Of a stretch of 50,488 bases of DNA, positions 10,753-22,095 are shown one piece after another. This stretch comes from Antrodiella citrinella (lineage: Eukaryota > Basidiomycota > Agaricomycetes > Polyporales > Steccherinaceae). The DNA lies in the NCBI GenBank assembly GCA_004802725.1, contig SGPM01000199.1, positions 1 through 50,488 on the forward strand, given 5' to 3'. Numbering within the stretch: position 1 is the stretch's first letter; every line of letters begins with the position of its first letter. The notes beneath the pieces were generated by a model. The model had not been told where the DNA came from. It made no database searches and worked only from the letters and a program-made list of their open reading frames with translations. Made by a program: the position numbers and the translations under genes.

Positions 10753-12788
10753 CTACAGTAGTACAACACATATTTCGTCCTCAACGCGCCTCATGACCAC
10801 GTCAGCCAAAGCTTCGATGCTGCTTCCAGAACCGACCAGCCGTTTCCTCCCTTCCTGTTCTTCAGGTGTCCCCATCAACCCAAACAAAGTGACTTGGGTC
10901 TCGTTGGTCAGCGGGTCTTCAATCTTCATCAAGGCCAAACTTGGTGTAACCCTCTGCCTCGCCTTCCTCCCACGTCTGGAACGGGCTCTTGTCTTCCCCA
11001 TACCCGTCGGGATATAAGGCTGTGAAGACCAGCTGGAAATCATCACCCTGAATGTGTTGCATGCGAAAGTGGGATCACAAAATCGTCGGGTACGCAGCGT
11101 ACAGCGTGTCCTGTCCCAAAGTGACGTTTTCAAAGATCGAGAACTTGCTCAAGACTTGACGACATTCGGGAGAAGTACTCGTCTGTGCGCACAACGTGAC
11201 CGAACCGTACCCCGCATTCATATATCTCCTGGCATACTTCTCGATTGCCAAGGACGGTCCTGCAGCGTGTGGTGGACGATGTGTCTGAGAGACTGGTGTT
11301 CTGGATGGCGCGTCGCAATCTCCCATGTTGTCGTGTCCAGTCCAAGGGCTTCATCTATGATGCGCGTCAAGAGTTGCAGCGTAGCTTGAAACTTTGCGTC
11401 CGCGTTCGCAAGCACGACGATCCCGAGGTCATCTGCTGGCAGGAATTCCACCAAGGTGCTGAATCCTGGGATTCCACCGCTGTGCCATACGAACTATATA
11501 ATCACCGACCATAAGCATGTTGATCGACAGCGTTCGGAATGTATTGTGCTGCACTCACATCATGTCCTTTGTATGATTCACGATGCCATCCCATGCCATA
11601 CCCTGAGATCGAGCTGTGGGGACCACTAGGGCGCCCCTCCCTGCTCACCTGCGCCGTCGTGACAGCGTCCAAGACAGAGCTGGGTATGACGGTAGTATTC
11701 GTGTCCTTGTTAACACCCTTGTTCAGAAGTGCCTTAAGCCACTTTGTCTAGTGACGCGACGATCATCAACTTCGGTATGGGAAGTCGGTCAGATCAGCGT
11801 ACCATGTCCACGGCGTTGGATATGACGCCGCCGGCACCAGCGACGAGGTCCCGCATGTCGTCGGTGAACCAAATTGGAAGCCTTCTTCCGGAGGGAGTTC
11901 AGGATTGCGTTAAGTCGTAGTCGCGTGTGGCTTCCTCGGGTGAAAATGTTGTCGAAGACATGCCAAGCGGTGAGAAGATTCGCTCTTTCACGAAATCAAC
12001 GTAGGGCATTCCAGCATACATCGATATCAGATCAGATCAGATGATGTACATCTATACACCCATGAGTGACACTCCAGAAAACATCGTGGCACACAAACCA
12101 CTTACGAGGTTGTTGTAAGACCATTTTTCGCGTAGCTCATAAGCAGGCCGAAGATTTCTTAGGTTGAGCAAGATATCCTTCGGTGAATCTGAGCGATGTA
12201 GCGTGTAGTCGTGTCTATAATGTTTTGCCCCGTCTATGTCTGACAGTGCAAGCTTATCGTTTATCACCTTGGCAAGCCAAAAACGTGAGACANAATGTCT
12301 CTGATGTTGGCTTTTTTCGTGGTCCAGTCGTCCTCGAGATCCCACTCGCCAGGGAGCAAGTCTGCAACCTTGGTGTTCCAATCGAACACGTCTTCATGCG
12401 GAAGCAGGGCGGTCACGTTCCTGCCNTGTGCAAAGTCGTCCATTAGGATACCCATGAAGGCAGACAAAATGCCTTGGAACACGACGCCAAGCTAAAAGAT
12501 GTCTACCGAACATCCAAATCAGTACTATGTCGTANGTCAAGGGGACGAGCTCACATCTGCGGACGCCAGCGACCCGTCCTCGTCCTTGGTTCCCCAGGCC
12601 CCGTACTCGGCNTGACCGTCGGAGTGTACGATGCCTAAGGTTAGACCAGGGATGTTTTCATTAANTGTCAGACCTTCGATGAATTGAATCAGNTGCGGTG
12701 TGAGGATCTGATTCACATTGAACAGTAGTTGTTGCGTCGCAACAGCAANNGNANNGGNANCNNTNNNCAGTNNNNANTGGAAGATCAT
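10753..12788 (-). pseudogene. Broken beta-lactamase-like hydrolase, inverted paralogue of the 462-2560 gene
   Basis: Collinear with the intact gene across its whole length, with the same exon junctions. It starts at MIF (12788), with N bases in the signal peptide. Exon 2 opens SLASCSKAF, then the frame shifts at 12466-12469, where the downstream frame (SAFMGILMDDF) returns if one T is added to a T run. Next come FDWNTKVADLLPG, WSYNN, VDFVKERIF, a TGA at 11901-11899 where the paralogue has Trp, WFTDDMRDLVAG, GYGMGWHRESYKG and VWHSGGIPGFSTL. A further frame break lies near 11250-11310. A second TGA at 11077-11075 again falls where the paralogue has Trp. A third TGA at 10921-10919 precedes a frame change before LFGLMGTPEEQEG. 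The segment before VDFVKERIF is replaced by an ATCAG microsatellite (12026-12040). Some lesions could be sequence errors, but so many point to a pseudogene. Confidence 0.85.
12749..12779. other. Cluster of ambiguous bases
   Basis: A short stretch rich in N within the signal-peptide region of the broken hydrolase. It limits any claim about that N terminus. Isolated N bases are frequent from 12.3 to 13.8 kb and also at 2.0-4.5 kb. Confidence 0.9.
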
Positions 12789-13244
12789 GCCGGGTATTAG
12801 GATACTGAAAGAACAACATTGGGTGAAGTACGCCTTTAACNAGTATGTACCCGCGCCAGGCCCNCAGCAGTGTCGCGNCGAATTGTGGNATGATGATGAG
12901 TTCAAGCTGTGCCGCAGCCTGAACTGTGACTCTGTGAGATTAGTCCCCGATACTGCAGCATGTACTTATTAATATTGTCGTCGAATCATGTGAAGTATTG
13001 AANGATGCANAGCAAAAAAGAGAGAGGACGGGGCTTTCATNCAGACACACACTGTGAGTACATGAAGGAAGGCAAGAAGCAACTTCAAAAGGGCCAAAAC
13101 ATGGCATGCCTCAAGGCTTCTGTGTCAATAGACGCCAATACACGTGACTTCNGCGTTCCTTGTTAATTATCATTTCGGGGTATCGATAATCGCAGTAACG
13201 GNAAACGAGGATATATGCAAAGAAGAGAAATCAGACGAGAANGT
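12789..13244. other. Intergenic, no gene seen
   Basis: About 455 bp between the start of the broken hydrolase and the end of the BTB gene. It contains scattered N bases. No coding frame with family resemblance, RNA gene or repeat was recognised. Confidence 0.5.
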
Positions 13245-14747
13245 TTAGANAGNAAGNTCNACCTGGAAAATGAAGGGGAGNAATGAGCACCGATCGATTG
13301 AAATGTCAAGACTCGAATGGCTTACCTCCATCAGCGCTACTTGTATCTCGTCCATCTTGCGCTCGCTATCACGTCGCATGGCTTCCAGATTATACAATAT
13401 GTTCATAGGATTGCTCTTNAGAATAGTGATCGCGTGGTTCACNGTTGGCGAGTANATCGTAGGTGCCACTCGAGCGTAGCCTTCGACGAGACGCGCCACA
13501 GGACCGTTACNAAATAGGAAAGATGTGCCAGTGTCTCGAAAAGCGAAGTTTTCGAGTATCTTATAACACTCGTAATGGTATTTGAGAAAGGAACGGTAGA
13601 CATCTGCAGATACCTCCTCCATCTCGGGGACATACATGGCTCCGACGTCGCTGTGCAGCAGACGCAGAACGGCCATACGCGCTTCTGCTTCCCATTTCTG
13701 TTGCGCGGCGATNAAGAATATTCGAAGAGGATGGAGATCTTCGATGAAGGCAAGCTGACGTCGGACAAAATCTTTTGCCCTCCGTGCCTTGTGTCTTGTC
13801 GCATGATGAAGGAGGTGGATCGCAATGTCAGGGTCTGTGAGGACCGGATCTTCTAGAGGATAGCAAAGCTGGATGGCGAGGTTCAAGACCGCGCTGTGTT
13901 CATCAACCTGGATGATCGGTGGCGATTTAGAGGAAGGAGATTGTAAAGGAGTGCCACTATCCAGGACGGACGATGCAAATGCCACGATGTTTCGGTGGAC
14001 GGGAAATTCCACGCCGTCTGATGATCGGACAACGACGTCTGCACGTTGGTTGTCGAAGTCCGGCAGTATTATCGGTGTCGCTTTGACAAGAGGATGAGAT
14101 GGTTCAGTCATTGTGTCATCCGGGTAGCAGAAGGTATCCACAACGACATCCGCAACATAGCGACACAGTCGAAAGTACGGACCCGCCGGAATGTGCGACA
14201 TAGAGTCAATATAGGTTTGCCCAGACGGGGTACGCCGCCAATCAGCAGGTTCAAACCCACCGACAGGCACTTCGGGAAGAGTGGGCCGGATCCTGTACCA
14301 AATCGAGGCAGCGGAGGCAGCGTCCGCCTCCATGTGCAGTCGACAGGCCACAGCGTATACCTCCAGCGGATGATCTGTGGCGCATTTGCGAAGGGATGCC
14401 TTCATCAGAATAGTCGGCTGGTCCATATCGTACTTGATAGCTGCCTCCAAGACATCGCCAATGTCCTCCACAGATTCGATGACTGGATCAGGAATAGGAT
14501 AGCACAGTCGTAGAAGATGGTCCAGAGTGCGGCTGCTCTCTGAGACGTCGATGATTGGTGGGTCGTTCGCTGCCTTGGCTTCTGAAGGCTGCTTCAGACT
14601 GAACATCGATCTGAAGAATGGTGAACCCAAAGTCAATATGATCCTGTAAACACGAAATTCGACACCATCGCATGTTCGGAGGATAGTGTCTCCGCCAGCA
14701 TCATCGAAAGGTGCGGAAGCCGTCTTCACGTCGGAAACGACGGTCAT
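13245..14747 (-). CDS. Protein with two tandem BTB/POZ domains
   Basis: Main exon 14747-13326 (474 codons), a likely intron 13325-13263 (GTAAG...CAG) and a tiny last exon 13262-13245, giving 479 aa. The first BTB domain begins near residue 20 (DTILRTCDGVEFRVYR, then LGSPFFRSMF). The second begins near residue 236 (ADVVVRSSDGVEFPVHR, then SVLDSG). Each is followed by an alpha-helical stretch with the repeated pattern LCYP...DP. This arrangement is common among the large, mostly uncharacterised BTB families of Agaricomycetes. BTB domains mediate dimerisation and can recruit Cul3, but neither role is shown here. The 63-nt intron is a multiple of three and free of stops, so its retention would only insert 21 residues. 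N bases leave a few residues unknown. Confidence 0.8.
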   Translation of the reverse strand: MTVVSDVKTASAPFDDAGGDTILRTCDGVEFRVYRIILTLGSPFFRSMFSLKQPSEAKAANDPPIIDVSESSRTLDHLLRLCYPIPDPVIESVEDIGDVLEAAIKYDMDQPTILMKASLRKCATDHPLEVYAVACRLHMEADAASAASIWYRIRPTLPEVPVGGFEPADWRRTPSGQTYIDSMSHIPAGPYFRLCRYVADVVVDTFCYPDDTMTEPSHPLVKATPIILPDFDNQRADVVVRSSDGVEFPVHRNIVAFASSVLDSGTPLQSPSSKSPPIIQVDEHSAVLNLAIQLCYPLEDPVLTDPDIAIHLLHHATRHKARRAKDFVRRQLAFIEDLHPLRIFXIAAQQKWEAEARMAVLRLLHSDVGAMYVPEMEEVSADVYRSFLKYHYECYKILENFAFRDTGTSFLFXNGPVARLVEGYARVAPTXYSPXVNHAITIXKSNPMNILYNLEAMRRDSERKMDEIQVALMEVSHSSLDISIDRCSXLPFIFQXXLXX

Positions 14748-15048
14748 CTTGCGACAAACTTCGAATCCTGGCTCTCCACAGAGTGATATAGATAGAGGGA
14801 AGCTGGGAGGTCGGGGACAACTACGTGAAGAACAGAAATTCGAATATGTGGCCCATGTAGAGGGTCCATAAAAGGAGATTTATTCCCATCACCCAGCGAG
14901 TATCGCCTTCCGAGTCAGCCTGAGCCTACCAATCTCCTTCATAACTCCAATAATCTGCTTATTTCCCTCCTCATCCGTTCGTTCCTACGCGTTATCTTCC
15001 ATCCGGGTTTGGTCGTAAAAGCTTAAGGGACGAAGAGGAAATTGTACA
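14748..15048. promoter_or_regulatory. Shared divergent promoter of BTB and adaptin genes
   Basis: The two start codons (14747 minus, 15049 plus) are 301 bp apart, so the interval must hold both promoters and 5' UTRs. A pyrimidine-rich stretch precedes the adaptin start. No specific factor site was recognised. Confidence 0.5.
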
Positions 15049-17681
15049 ATGGCGACATTCCGGGCACCACCACGGAAAGGAGAGAACTACGAGCTGAGCG
15101 CGGACTTGAACAGCGAGTATAAGGACAAACGGAAGGATGCCATCAAAAGAGTTATCGCGAATATGACGGTCCAGAAAGGTGCGTAGCTCGAGTGTTCACT
15201 GAATGTCGTAGCGTTAACAATGTTCGGTAGATGTCAGCGGATTGTTTCCCGACGTCCTCAAGAACATGCAGACAGACGACTTGGAGCAGAAGAAGCTGGT
15301 GTACCTCTATCTCATGAACTACGCCAAGACCCAACCTGAACTGGTCATTCTTGCCGTCAATACCTTTGTAAAAGATACCGATGACCCAAATCCGCTTGTC
15401 CGTGCCTTAGCGATCCGTACTATGGGATGTCTACGCGCGGAGAAGATCATTGACTACCTATGCGATCCATTGCAGAAATGCCTACGCGACGAGAACCCGT
15501 ACGTCCGGAAGACGGCTGCGCTATGTGTTGCGAAACTCTACGACCTCAAGCCAGAGCTGGTGATGGAGAATGGATTCTTGGAGACATTGCAGGAGATGAT
15601 TTCGGACAGTAACCCGATGGTGAGTTTATTCGTGGCATGTGCTTATACAGGGTGTTCTGATAACGCATAGGTTGTCGCGAACACCGTTGCTGCACTCACG
15701 GATATCCACGATGCTGCCGTTGCTAACGGCTTAGACTCGGAAATATTCGTTGTAACCAACACCGTCCTCAACAAGCTTCTCGTCGCTTTGAACGAATGTT
15801 CAGAATGGGGTCGTGTGGCTATTCTCAACGCCCTTTCTCGTTATGATACACAAGACGAACGGGAGAGCGAACATATATGCGAGCGGGTCGTTCCTCAGTT
15901 CCAACACGCAAATGCGAGTGTTGTATTGGCTGCGGTCAAGGTGAGTGTCTGCCCTACCTGTAATGGAGCTCGTGGATTCAAACGGGGTCATCAGGTCATC
16001 ATGATCCATCTGAGGAACGTCCGGTCAGACAATCTCACGAAGCAGATGATTCGCAAGATGGCACCGCCATTAGTTACATTGCTGTCGAATCCTCCAGAGG
16101 TACAATGGGTCGCGCTCCGGGACATCAACCTCCTACTACAGAAACGGCCTGATATCCTATCCAGCGAGATGAGGGTTTTCTTCTGCAAGTACAACGATCC
16201 TCTATATGTCAAGGTCGAGAAACTTGATATCATGGTCCGGCTGGCTGGAGACAACAACGTCGACGCACTTCTGAGTGAATTGAAGGAGTACGTTTTCAGG
16301 CTCTTCATAACCTGAGCAACTCCTGACGTCGTTTTTGCCAGGTATGCTTCGGAGGTAGACGTTGACTTCGTGAGGCGGAGTATCAAAGCAATTGGGCAAA
16401 CTGCAATCAAGATCGACGAGGCCGCTGAACGATGTGTTAATGTCCTGCTCGAGCTTATCAACACTCGCGTCAGTTACGTTGTTCAAGAAGCAGTCGTTGT
16501 GATGAAGGTAAAGTCATTGTGCATCATTCGCGTTCGTACCTTGACTTTGGCTACAGGACATTTTCCGGAAATACCCCTCAACGTACGAGGGTGTTATTCC
16601 CACACTCTGTGCCAACCTCGACGAGTTGGATGAGCCAGAGGCCAAGGCCTCTCTCATCTGGATTATCGGAGAATATGCCAACAAAATTGATAATGCAGAC
16701 GAGCTTCTAGGTATCTTCGTGGAGACATTCACAGAAGAGTCATATCCAGTAAGTGTCTTGATCTGCGCTTATCACTGACTTCTGACTTCATTGTGCAATA
16801 GGTACAACTACAAACACTCACTGCCGTGGTCAAGCTTTACCTTCGGAAACCAGACTCGTCACAAGGTCTGGTGCAACGAGTATTGAATACAGCTACGAAA
16901 GATTGTGATTCTCCTGATGTACGAGACCGTGCGTACATTTATTGGCGTCTGTTGTCAACAGACCCCGGGGCTGCGAAGGTACGATTCTTGCTGATGTGCT
17001 CTGTGAACGCGCTAACTTTTTGCACAGTCTGTCGTTCAAGCTCACCGTCCAACAATTACTCTCCCTCGAACGACTGTGTCGCCCGCACTGTTAGAAGAGC
17101 TGATTGGGGAAATTTCCACGTTGGCTTCTGTATATCACAAACCTGCGGAGACCTTCGTTGGCCGGGGACGCATTGCCGCTAGCGCGGTACCGCGCAAAGG
17201 ATCAGAGTATGTATTCATAGATCGCATTTTATACTTTCTCAGTACTGACAGCCCATTCAGATTGGAGGATGACCAGAATGCCGCTCGGAAAGCTTTCCAA
17301 ACTGTTGCTGCCGGCCAGCAATCCGAGAACCTCCTCAACTTCGATGATCCCACATCAGACGAGCAACCATCTGGTCTTGCAGCTACGCAAGTCCTCGCTG
17401 CCACACCCGCCGCAGCCAACCTTCTTTCGGGACATTCGAGTAACCCTCTCGACGACCTCGTGTCGATATTCGGTAATACTGGGATGACGAACACTCCCAG
17501 TCAGCCGCAAGGTGGTTTGAGTGTAGGGTTAGGTGGTTTGTCGTTCGGTGCACCGATTTCGCCAGCGCCGCCTATGACACCCTCTGTGCTACAAGCAGCT
17601 ACACCTGGACCGATGCTGCAGACGCACCAACAGCCGCAACCCCCACAGTCGGCATCAGAGGATTTGCTTGGATTATTCTAG
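15049..17681 (+). CDS. Adaptor complex large subunit beta (AP-1/AP-2 beta-adaptin)
   Basis: Nine exons: 15049-15178, 15231-15619, 15671-15940, 15995-16287, 16342-16507, 16557-16748, 16802-16978, 17028-17206, 17261-17681, giving 738 aa. The N-terminal trunk of about 580 residues is the adaptin HEAT-repeat solenoid and is highly conserved (KQTECK-like N terminus absent; starts [20 protein letters not shown], later [13 protein letters not shown] and [11 protein letters not shown]). After it comes a flexible Gly/Pro/Gln-rich hinge containing LLNFDD, a good match to the clathrin box, and a DLLGLF terminus. There is no folded appendage domain, which is usual for many fungal beta-adaptins. The protein should act in clathrin-coated vesicle formation at the trans-Golgi/endosome (AP-1) or plasma membrane (AP-2). 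I favour AP-1 (apl2-like) but cannot exclude AP-2. Confidence 0.93.
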
Positions 17682-18404
17682 ATGTGAGAGGATGAGTTGG
17701 TAGGGACCACCTGTATTCCTTTGTGTTGTTTATATATTACGGTTTTGTCGCTCTTCCATGTGGGTCACCCTCTACCAGGTTTTCCAAGGACCGATGGTCG
17801 TGTCGGAACTCGGCGATCTGAGGAATCCAATCTTGTCGGAACTTAGGACCCTGCAGGCAACGCAGGCCCTGACTAGTACTTCTCACTGAAGCTTATGTCG
17901 CAAGTTTGTCCCAAGTAGTACTCAAGTAGCCGGCCGTCGCGAAGCTCGACTGTCATGGACGACGTCACGATGCTATTCTTCCAAGTCTTTCCAAGTTTCA
18001 ACCCTAAGCGATTCTCCTGCCTCATCAGGCTTCTAAATCTCAAGCTTTAAGGACGACGCCACGATCAGATGGGACTGAATATGGTCGATGAAGTCCTAAG
18101 TATGCACTCGAGTATGTCGTCTCTGCATTGACAACTTGCGACATTCGAAGCTTGTTCGAAGCAGAGAATCCGAGATCGAGTCTTCCCGCCGGACCGAGAG
18201 GTTCCTTGTGCGAAAGCTGACTTGCACAATATCTTCCACTTGGCTGGCACTTAAATAATGAATGTGAAGCCTAAAATGGAATTCGTAAAGTAGTATAAAT
18301 GCGGGCCCAGCATTATCTTCGTAAGGCACATGATAATCCTACAAGTTGAAAGAGGTGATTGATGATTGGATAAGTGGAAACCAAGAACAGAGAGCTACAG
18401 ACAA
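17682..18404. other. Intergenic between convergent genes
   Basis: About 720 bp between the stop codons of the adaptin gene and the decarboxylase gene. Only short overlapping frames are seen. No RNA gene or repeat was recognised. It should hold the two 3' UTRs. Confidence 0.5.
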
Positions 18405-21400
18405 TCATTGCGCACGAGCCGTCTCATTCGTGCACGATACCTTGAATGCGCTGCGCTTCCCAACATCTCGTTTCCGATCACCAGCCGCTCCTACTTGATA
18501 CCTATCTGCAATCTGCACCTCGCCGAGTTGAACAATGGTTGGTTGCGGGGGAGCAGGGGCCGTCTTGACAGCAGCCATGTCCACCCGAAGCTGGTCGCAG
18601 TCACCGTCTCCGGTAATGAACTTCTTGAACGCCTCGAACTCTGGCATGGCGGTCTTCCTGACCTTCTTTGTCAGCGCGGTGATGTCACGGTTGACCTTGT
18701 CGAAGTCTCTGAAGACCGACGATCCCAGAGTAACCGTACCGCGTGCCAGGACGTCGGGTCCTGTGAAGCCCTCGGGGTCGCAGATGGAGGGGTCGCGGTG
18801 GAGGGAGACGCGGAAGGTGCGGTTGGGTCTGAAGAAGCTCGCGTCGTGACCAGCGCCGAATGGCTGCATAGCCTCTTCCCGGATGTCTTCCAGCACCGCG
18901 ATCAGACCGTCCTCCAACTCGGTGTCGAGGTCGAAGTCACCGGAGTCAATATGCAAGTCCAACTTGACTTGATCCGATGACAACTGTACATTGGGAGAGC
19001 ACATCAGGATGTGGTCGAGGTGCATCTGCTCCTTGTTGCCGTAGAGGAAGAAGGGCATGTGGGAGGGATACTTGGCATCCAAGAGCGTCGACTCAAGAGA
19101 GCGTCTCCGCACAACATGGACGTTGGAGACCTTGAAGTTCGACTGGAAGTGTGACGCATCCGGGTCCGACAGACCATCACGGCTTGTGGGTACATTCTCG
19201 TCCATGTTGGCCTTGAACGAACCGCGCAAGAGGATGTCTGACACGACGTCTTCTGAGGCGGTGCTGATGGAGAAGACAGCTCCCGGATTGTCTTCACGAG
19301 CTTGAATGTACGCTTGTCTGACGTCCTCAGGAAGGTCAACGCAGAGGATGAGCTGCTCGCGGAAGTTGGCCATATGGAACATAGGGAGAGAGACCAGGTA
19401 GACGGGATTCGTCCCTTGCATGATGAAGGTGTGGTAATCGGGGACAACAATGTTGCGAGGTATGCATGACTAGTTATATGTCAGAAAATGAGTGACACCG
19501 TTAAAATGCGAAACTCACCTGGTGGATGACCTCATTGGCCGTCTGCTTGAACGCCTCTGCGAGAGAGGAGATGAACTTGGTCTCGGTGGGGAAAGGACTC
19601 ATGGAGACGTTGACGAGGACGAAGAGATCGTCGTCACCCTCAAGAGAGAGACGCCTCTTGTAGTGAGTCAAGGCGTCGCCGAGATAGCTCTGCTTCAAGA
19701 CCGTGGACATGACCCACACATCACTGTTATCGAATATTTAGTGCATCGTCGGTATAGATGAGTCCGTCAGCACTTACCGCTCGACGGCCTTGTCACGAGC
19801 GTGCAAGACTGCAACGCGCTCGTAGATCTTAGCATTCAGGTTGTTGGCCTCAGTGATGTTGGAGTTAAGCTCTCCGTTGATACGGAAATTGCAAGCGAAG
19901 ACGTTGATCATCAGATCACCACCAAGCTGTGAGAGCAATCGCATGGCTTCGCTGTCGGCCAGGAGTTCGTGGTTGGCAGGCTTCAAGATGCGTTCACGAA
20001 TGAACTGCTTCTCAGCTTGAACATGGACTTCAGTGGCACCGGGCTTTGTCTCAGATGGCAGCATGTTGAAGGGGACGACAATGAGATCCTTGTCCTCCAT
20101 CGTGGCCCAGTGGCAGTAGAACTGCTCTCAAGCATGAGAAACTTGACAACGAAGGGTAGTAAAATCACACACCTTGGTACTGGTGAATATAGCTTCACCC
20201 AAGACCGAACCGTACCCGTTCTTGTGGAGACCAATGGTCTTGTGTGACATCCATGCAGCAACAGCGGAAGCACCCGGTTTACTTTAGATTGAGTTTCCAA
20301 TCAGATTGGTCCTGTCTGAATTGCAAAACGTTGATACGTACCTGCCCTCCACACCGTAAGTGCCCATGGTCTGTACACCCTCTTCTTGGAAGTCGATGTA
20401 AGGGCTGGTCCAAGTGACCAGGAAGCGAGCTCGTCCATCACGGTAGCAAAGTCCACCAGCCGGGTAGGGGATGTGGCCAGACTTGTGCGGGTCAATGGTG
20501 ACGGAATCGGCGTCCTTCATGTGTTCCAATTGCCTGCGAGTGTAAGGGAGAAGCGTCATGCTTGGCTCCAAGCTGTCTCCAGATGGTTGTCCGTTAGGCT
20601 TGTATTCGTCACGAAGGAGGGTGGCGAAGTAACCACCCTAAAATCTAGTGAGTACATGATGAGATACGGTGTCAGTAGGATAGGACCTACCCAGGCAGCG
20701 TCAACATGAACCAAGAACGAGAGTCCACGCTTCTGGAACTTCTTGCGCAGACGAAGGATCTCGTCCAGAGGATCCACGGCACCATGCTCAGTTGTCCCTG
20801 CAATCGAGACAACCGCGTAGACAGCCCGGCGTTCCTGGAGACACTCTTCAAGGAGCTCATTGAGATGCTCGGTGTTCATGCGCGTGCGATTGTCGAGGGT
20901 GACGCTTCGCATGTTCTCGGAGCCAATACCAGTGATGGCTAATATGGACTGAATCAGGAAATCATGAGATACCAGAGTAGGTATGAGACACTCACCTGCA
21001 CATTTCGGCCAAGAATAATGGCTGGTGCTGCTAGCGAAATACACCGGTGCCTTCTCAATGTCAAATTGCTTATCAAGCTTGTCCTTGGCCACGGTCTGAA
21101 TGATGTAGTCCGCCATCACCTTCTGGACATATGGACTCGACATGCCGTATTCGGAAGTCATACGAGGCGCAAGATCGAGGACCGTAGTCGGGTCAAGGTT
21201 CAATAGCTCCCACGTATCGCAGTCCGCGAAAAGTTTCCCCTCAGACTCGGGCTCGTCTGAGCAAAGGCGGACTCGGAACGTGGGAGAAATGTAGTGGAAC
21301 GGAGCTCCCGGAGCCATGGCGTTTCGCAAAGCGAGAGGATAGTACTTGAGATTGCGAGCAACCCTAATGAATTAAAGGTAGCGCACAACGTCAATATGTG

Positions 21401-22095
21401 TCTATAGAACGACAATCGAAGAAAAGCGTCGCACCACATGGATTCCAAATTTGCTATGGATCCTCCTGAACAGATGTGGCCCCAACCAACGGGCTCGGAG
21501 GACGGGGCCGTAGCCTCCACGGTGGAGCTGGCACGGCGGTAACCCAACACCTCGCAAAGATCTTGTCCCACCCAATACTCTATCATGGATGTGACTGGGC
21601 TGGACTCGGGAGCGACGTTGTTGGGGTTGTACAACATGGTCATCTAAGACATATCGTTAGCATAGAATGTGTACCCAACAGAAAATAGTGTTACCATGTA
21701 TCCAAGTGTTCCAGGAAGAGAAAGATCGGCGTTCATGTGTCCATTGTATCGAGGAGAGTAGAAAGGAATGTTGTGTTCGGCCATGTACTGCGAAAGCGTG
21801 GAAAGAAGTTCCTGCATCTTGTCCTTGTTGTAGTTGTATGAGGTAGAGCTCTTGACAGCATCTGTAATGAATTCCTGAAAGAACAAACTCAGTAATTTGC
21901 AATCGCCATGAGACAACGACTTACCCCGTCTTCAGGGTGGTATTCTAGGCGAGCGGTCTTCAAATCGTCAACAATGCCATTGAAGGCATCACGCATAACT
22001 TGGTGGTTCTCGGCTTTGGGGCCCAAAAACCAGGAGGCGATGGCTTCATGGTGAGCGTTGTCGCTGGAGTGAGCGCGAGGGGGCTGAGCGGACAT
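18405..22095 (-). CDS. Large PLP-dependent (aromatic) amino acid decarboxylase with C-terminal extension
   Basis: Ten exons (22095-21925, 21874-21695, 21643-21435, 21363-20996, 20938-20691, 20637-20342, 20281-20173, 20121-19778, 19723-19519, 19469-18405) give 1064 aa in phase. The group II decarboxylase core is complete: SHYSWPK near residue 305 (His expected to stack on PLP), VHVDAAW near 386-392 (Asp to the pyridine nitrogen), and VTIDPHKSGHIPYPAGG with the Schiff-base Lys at about 444. The last 400 or so residues form an extension absent from classical enzymes and containing an Asp/Glu-rich segment. This layout matches the noncanonical aromatic amino acid decarboxylases known from basidiomycetes such as Psilocybe cubensis and Ceriporiopsis. 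Expected reaction: decarboxylation of Trp, Tyr or Phe to the amine. Substrate is not certain; glutamate-type enzymes share the core. It is the first gene of an accessory block with a BVMO and an AsaB-like enzyme. Confidence 0.88.

Noticed and set aside
11899..11901. TGA read as a recoded Trp or selenocysteine codon in the broken hydrolase
   Set aside because: The gene also carries frameshifts, and every intact gene here uses TGA as stop and TGG for Trp. Mutation is the simpler explanation.
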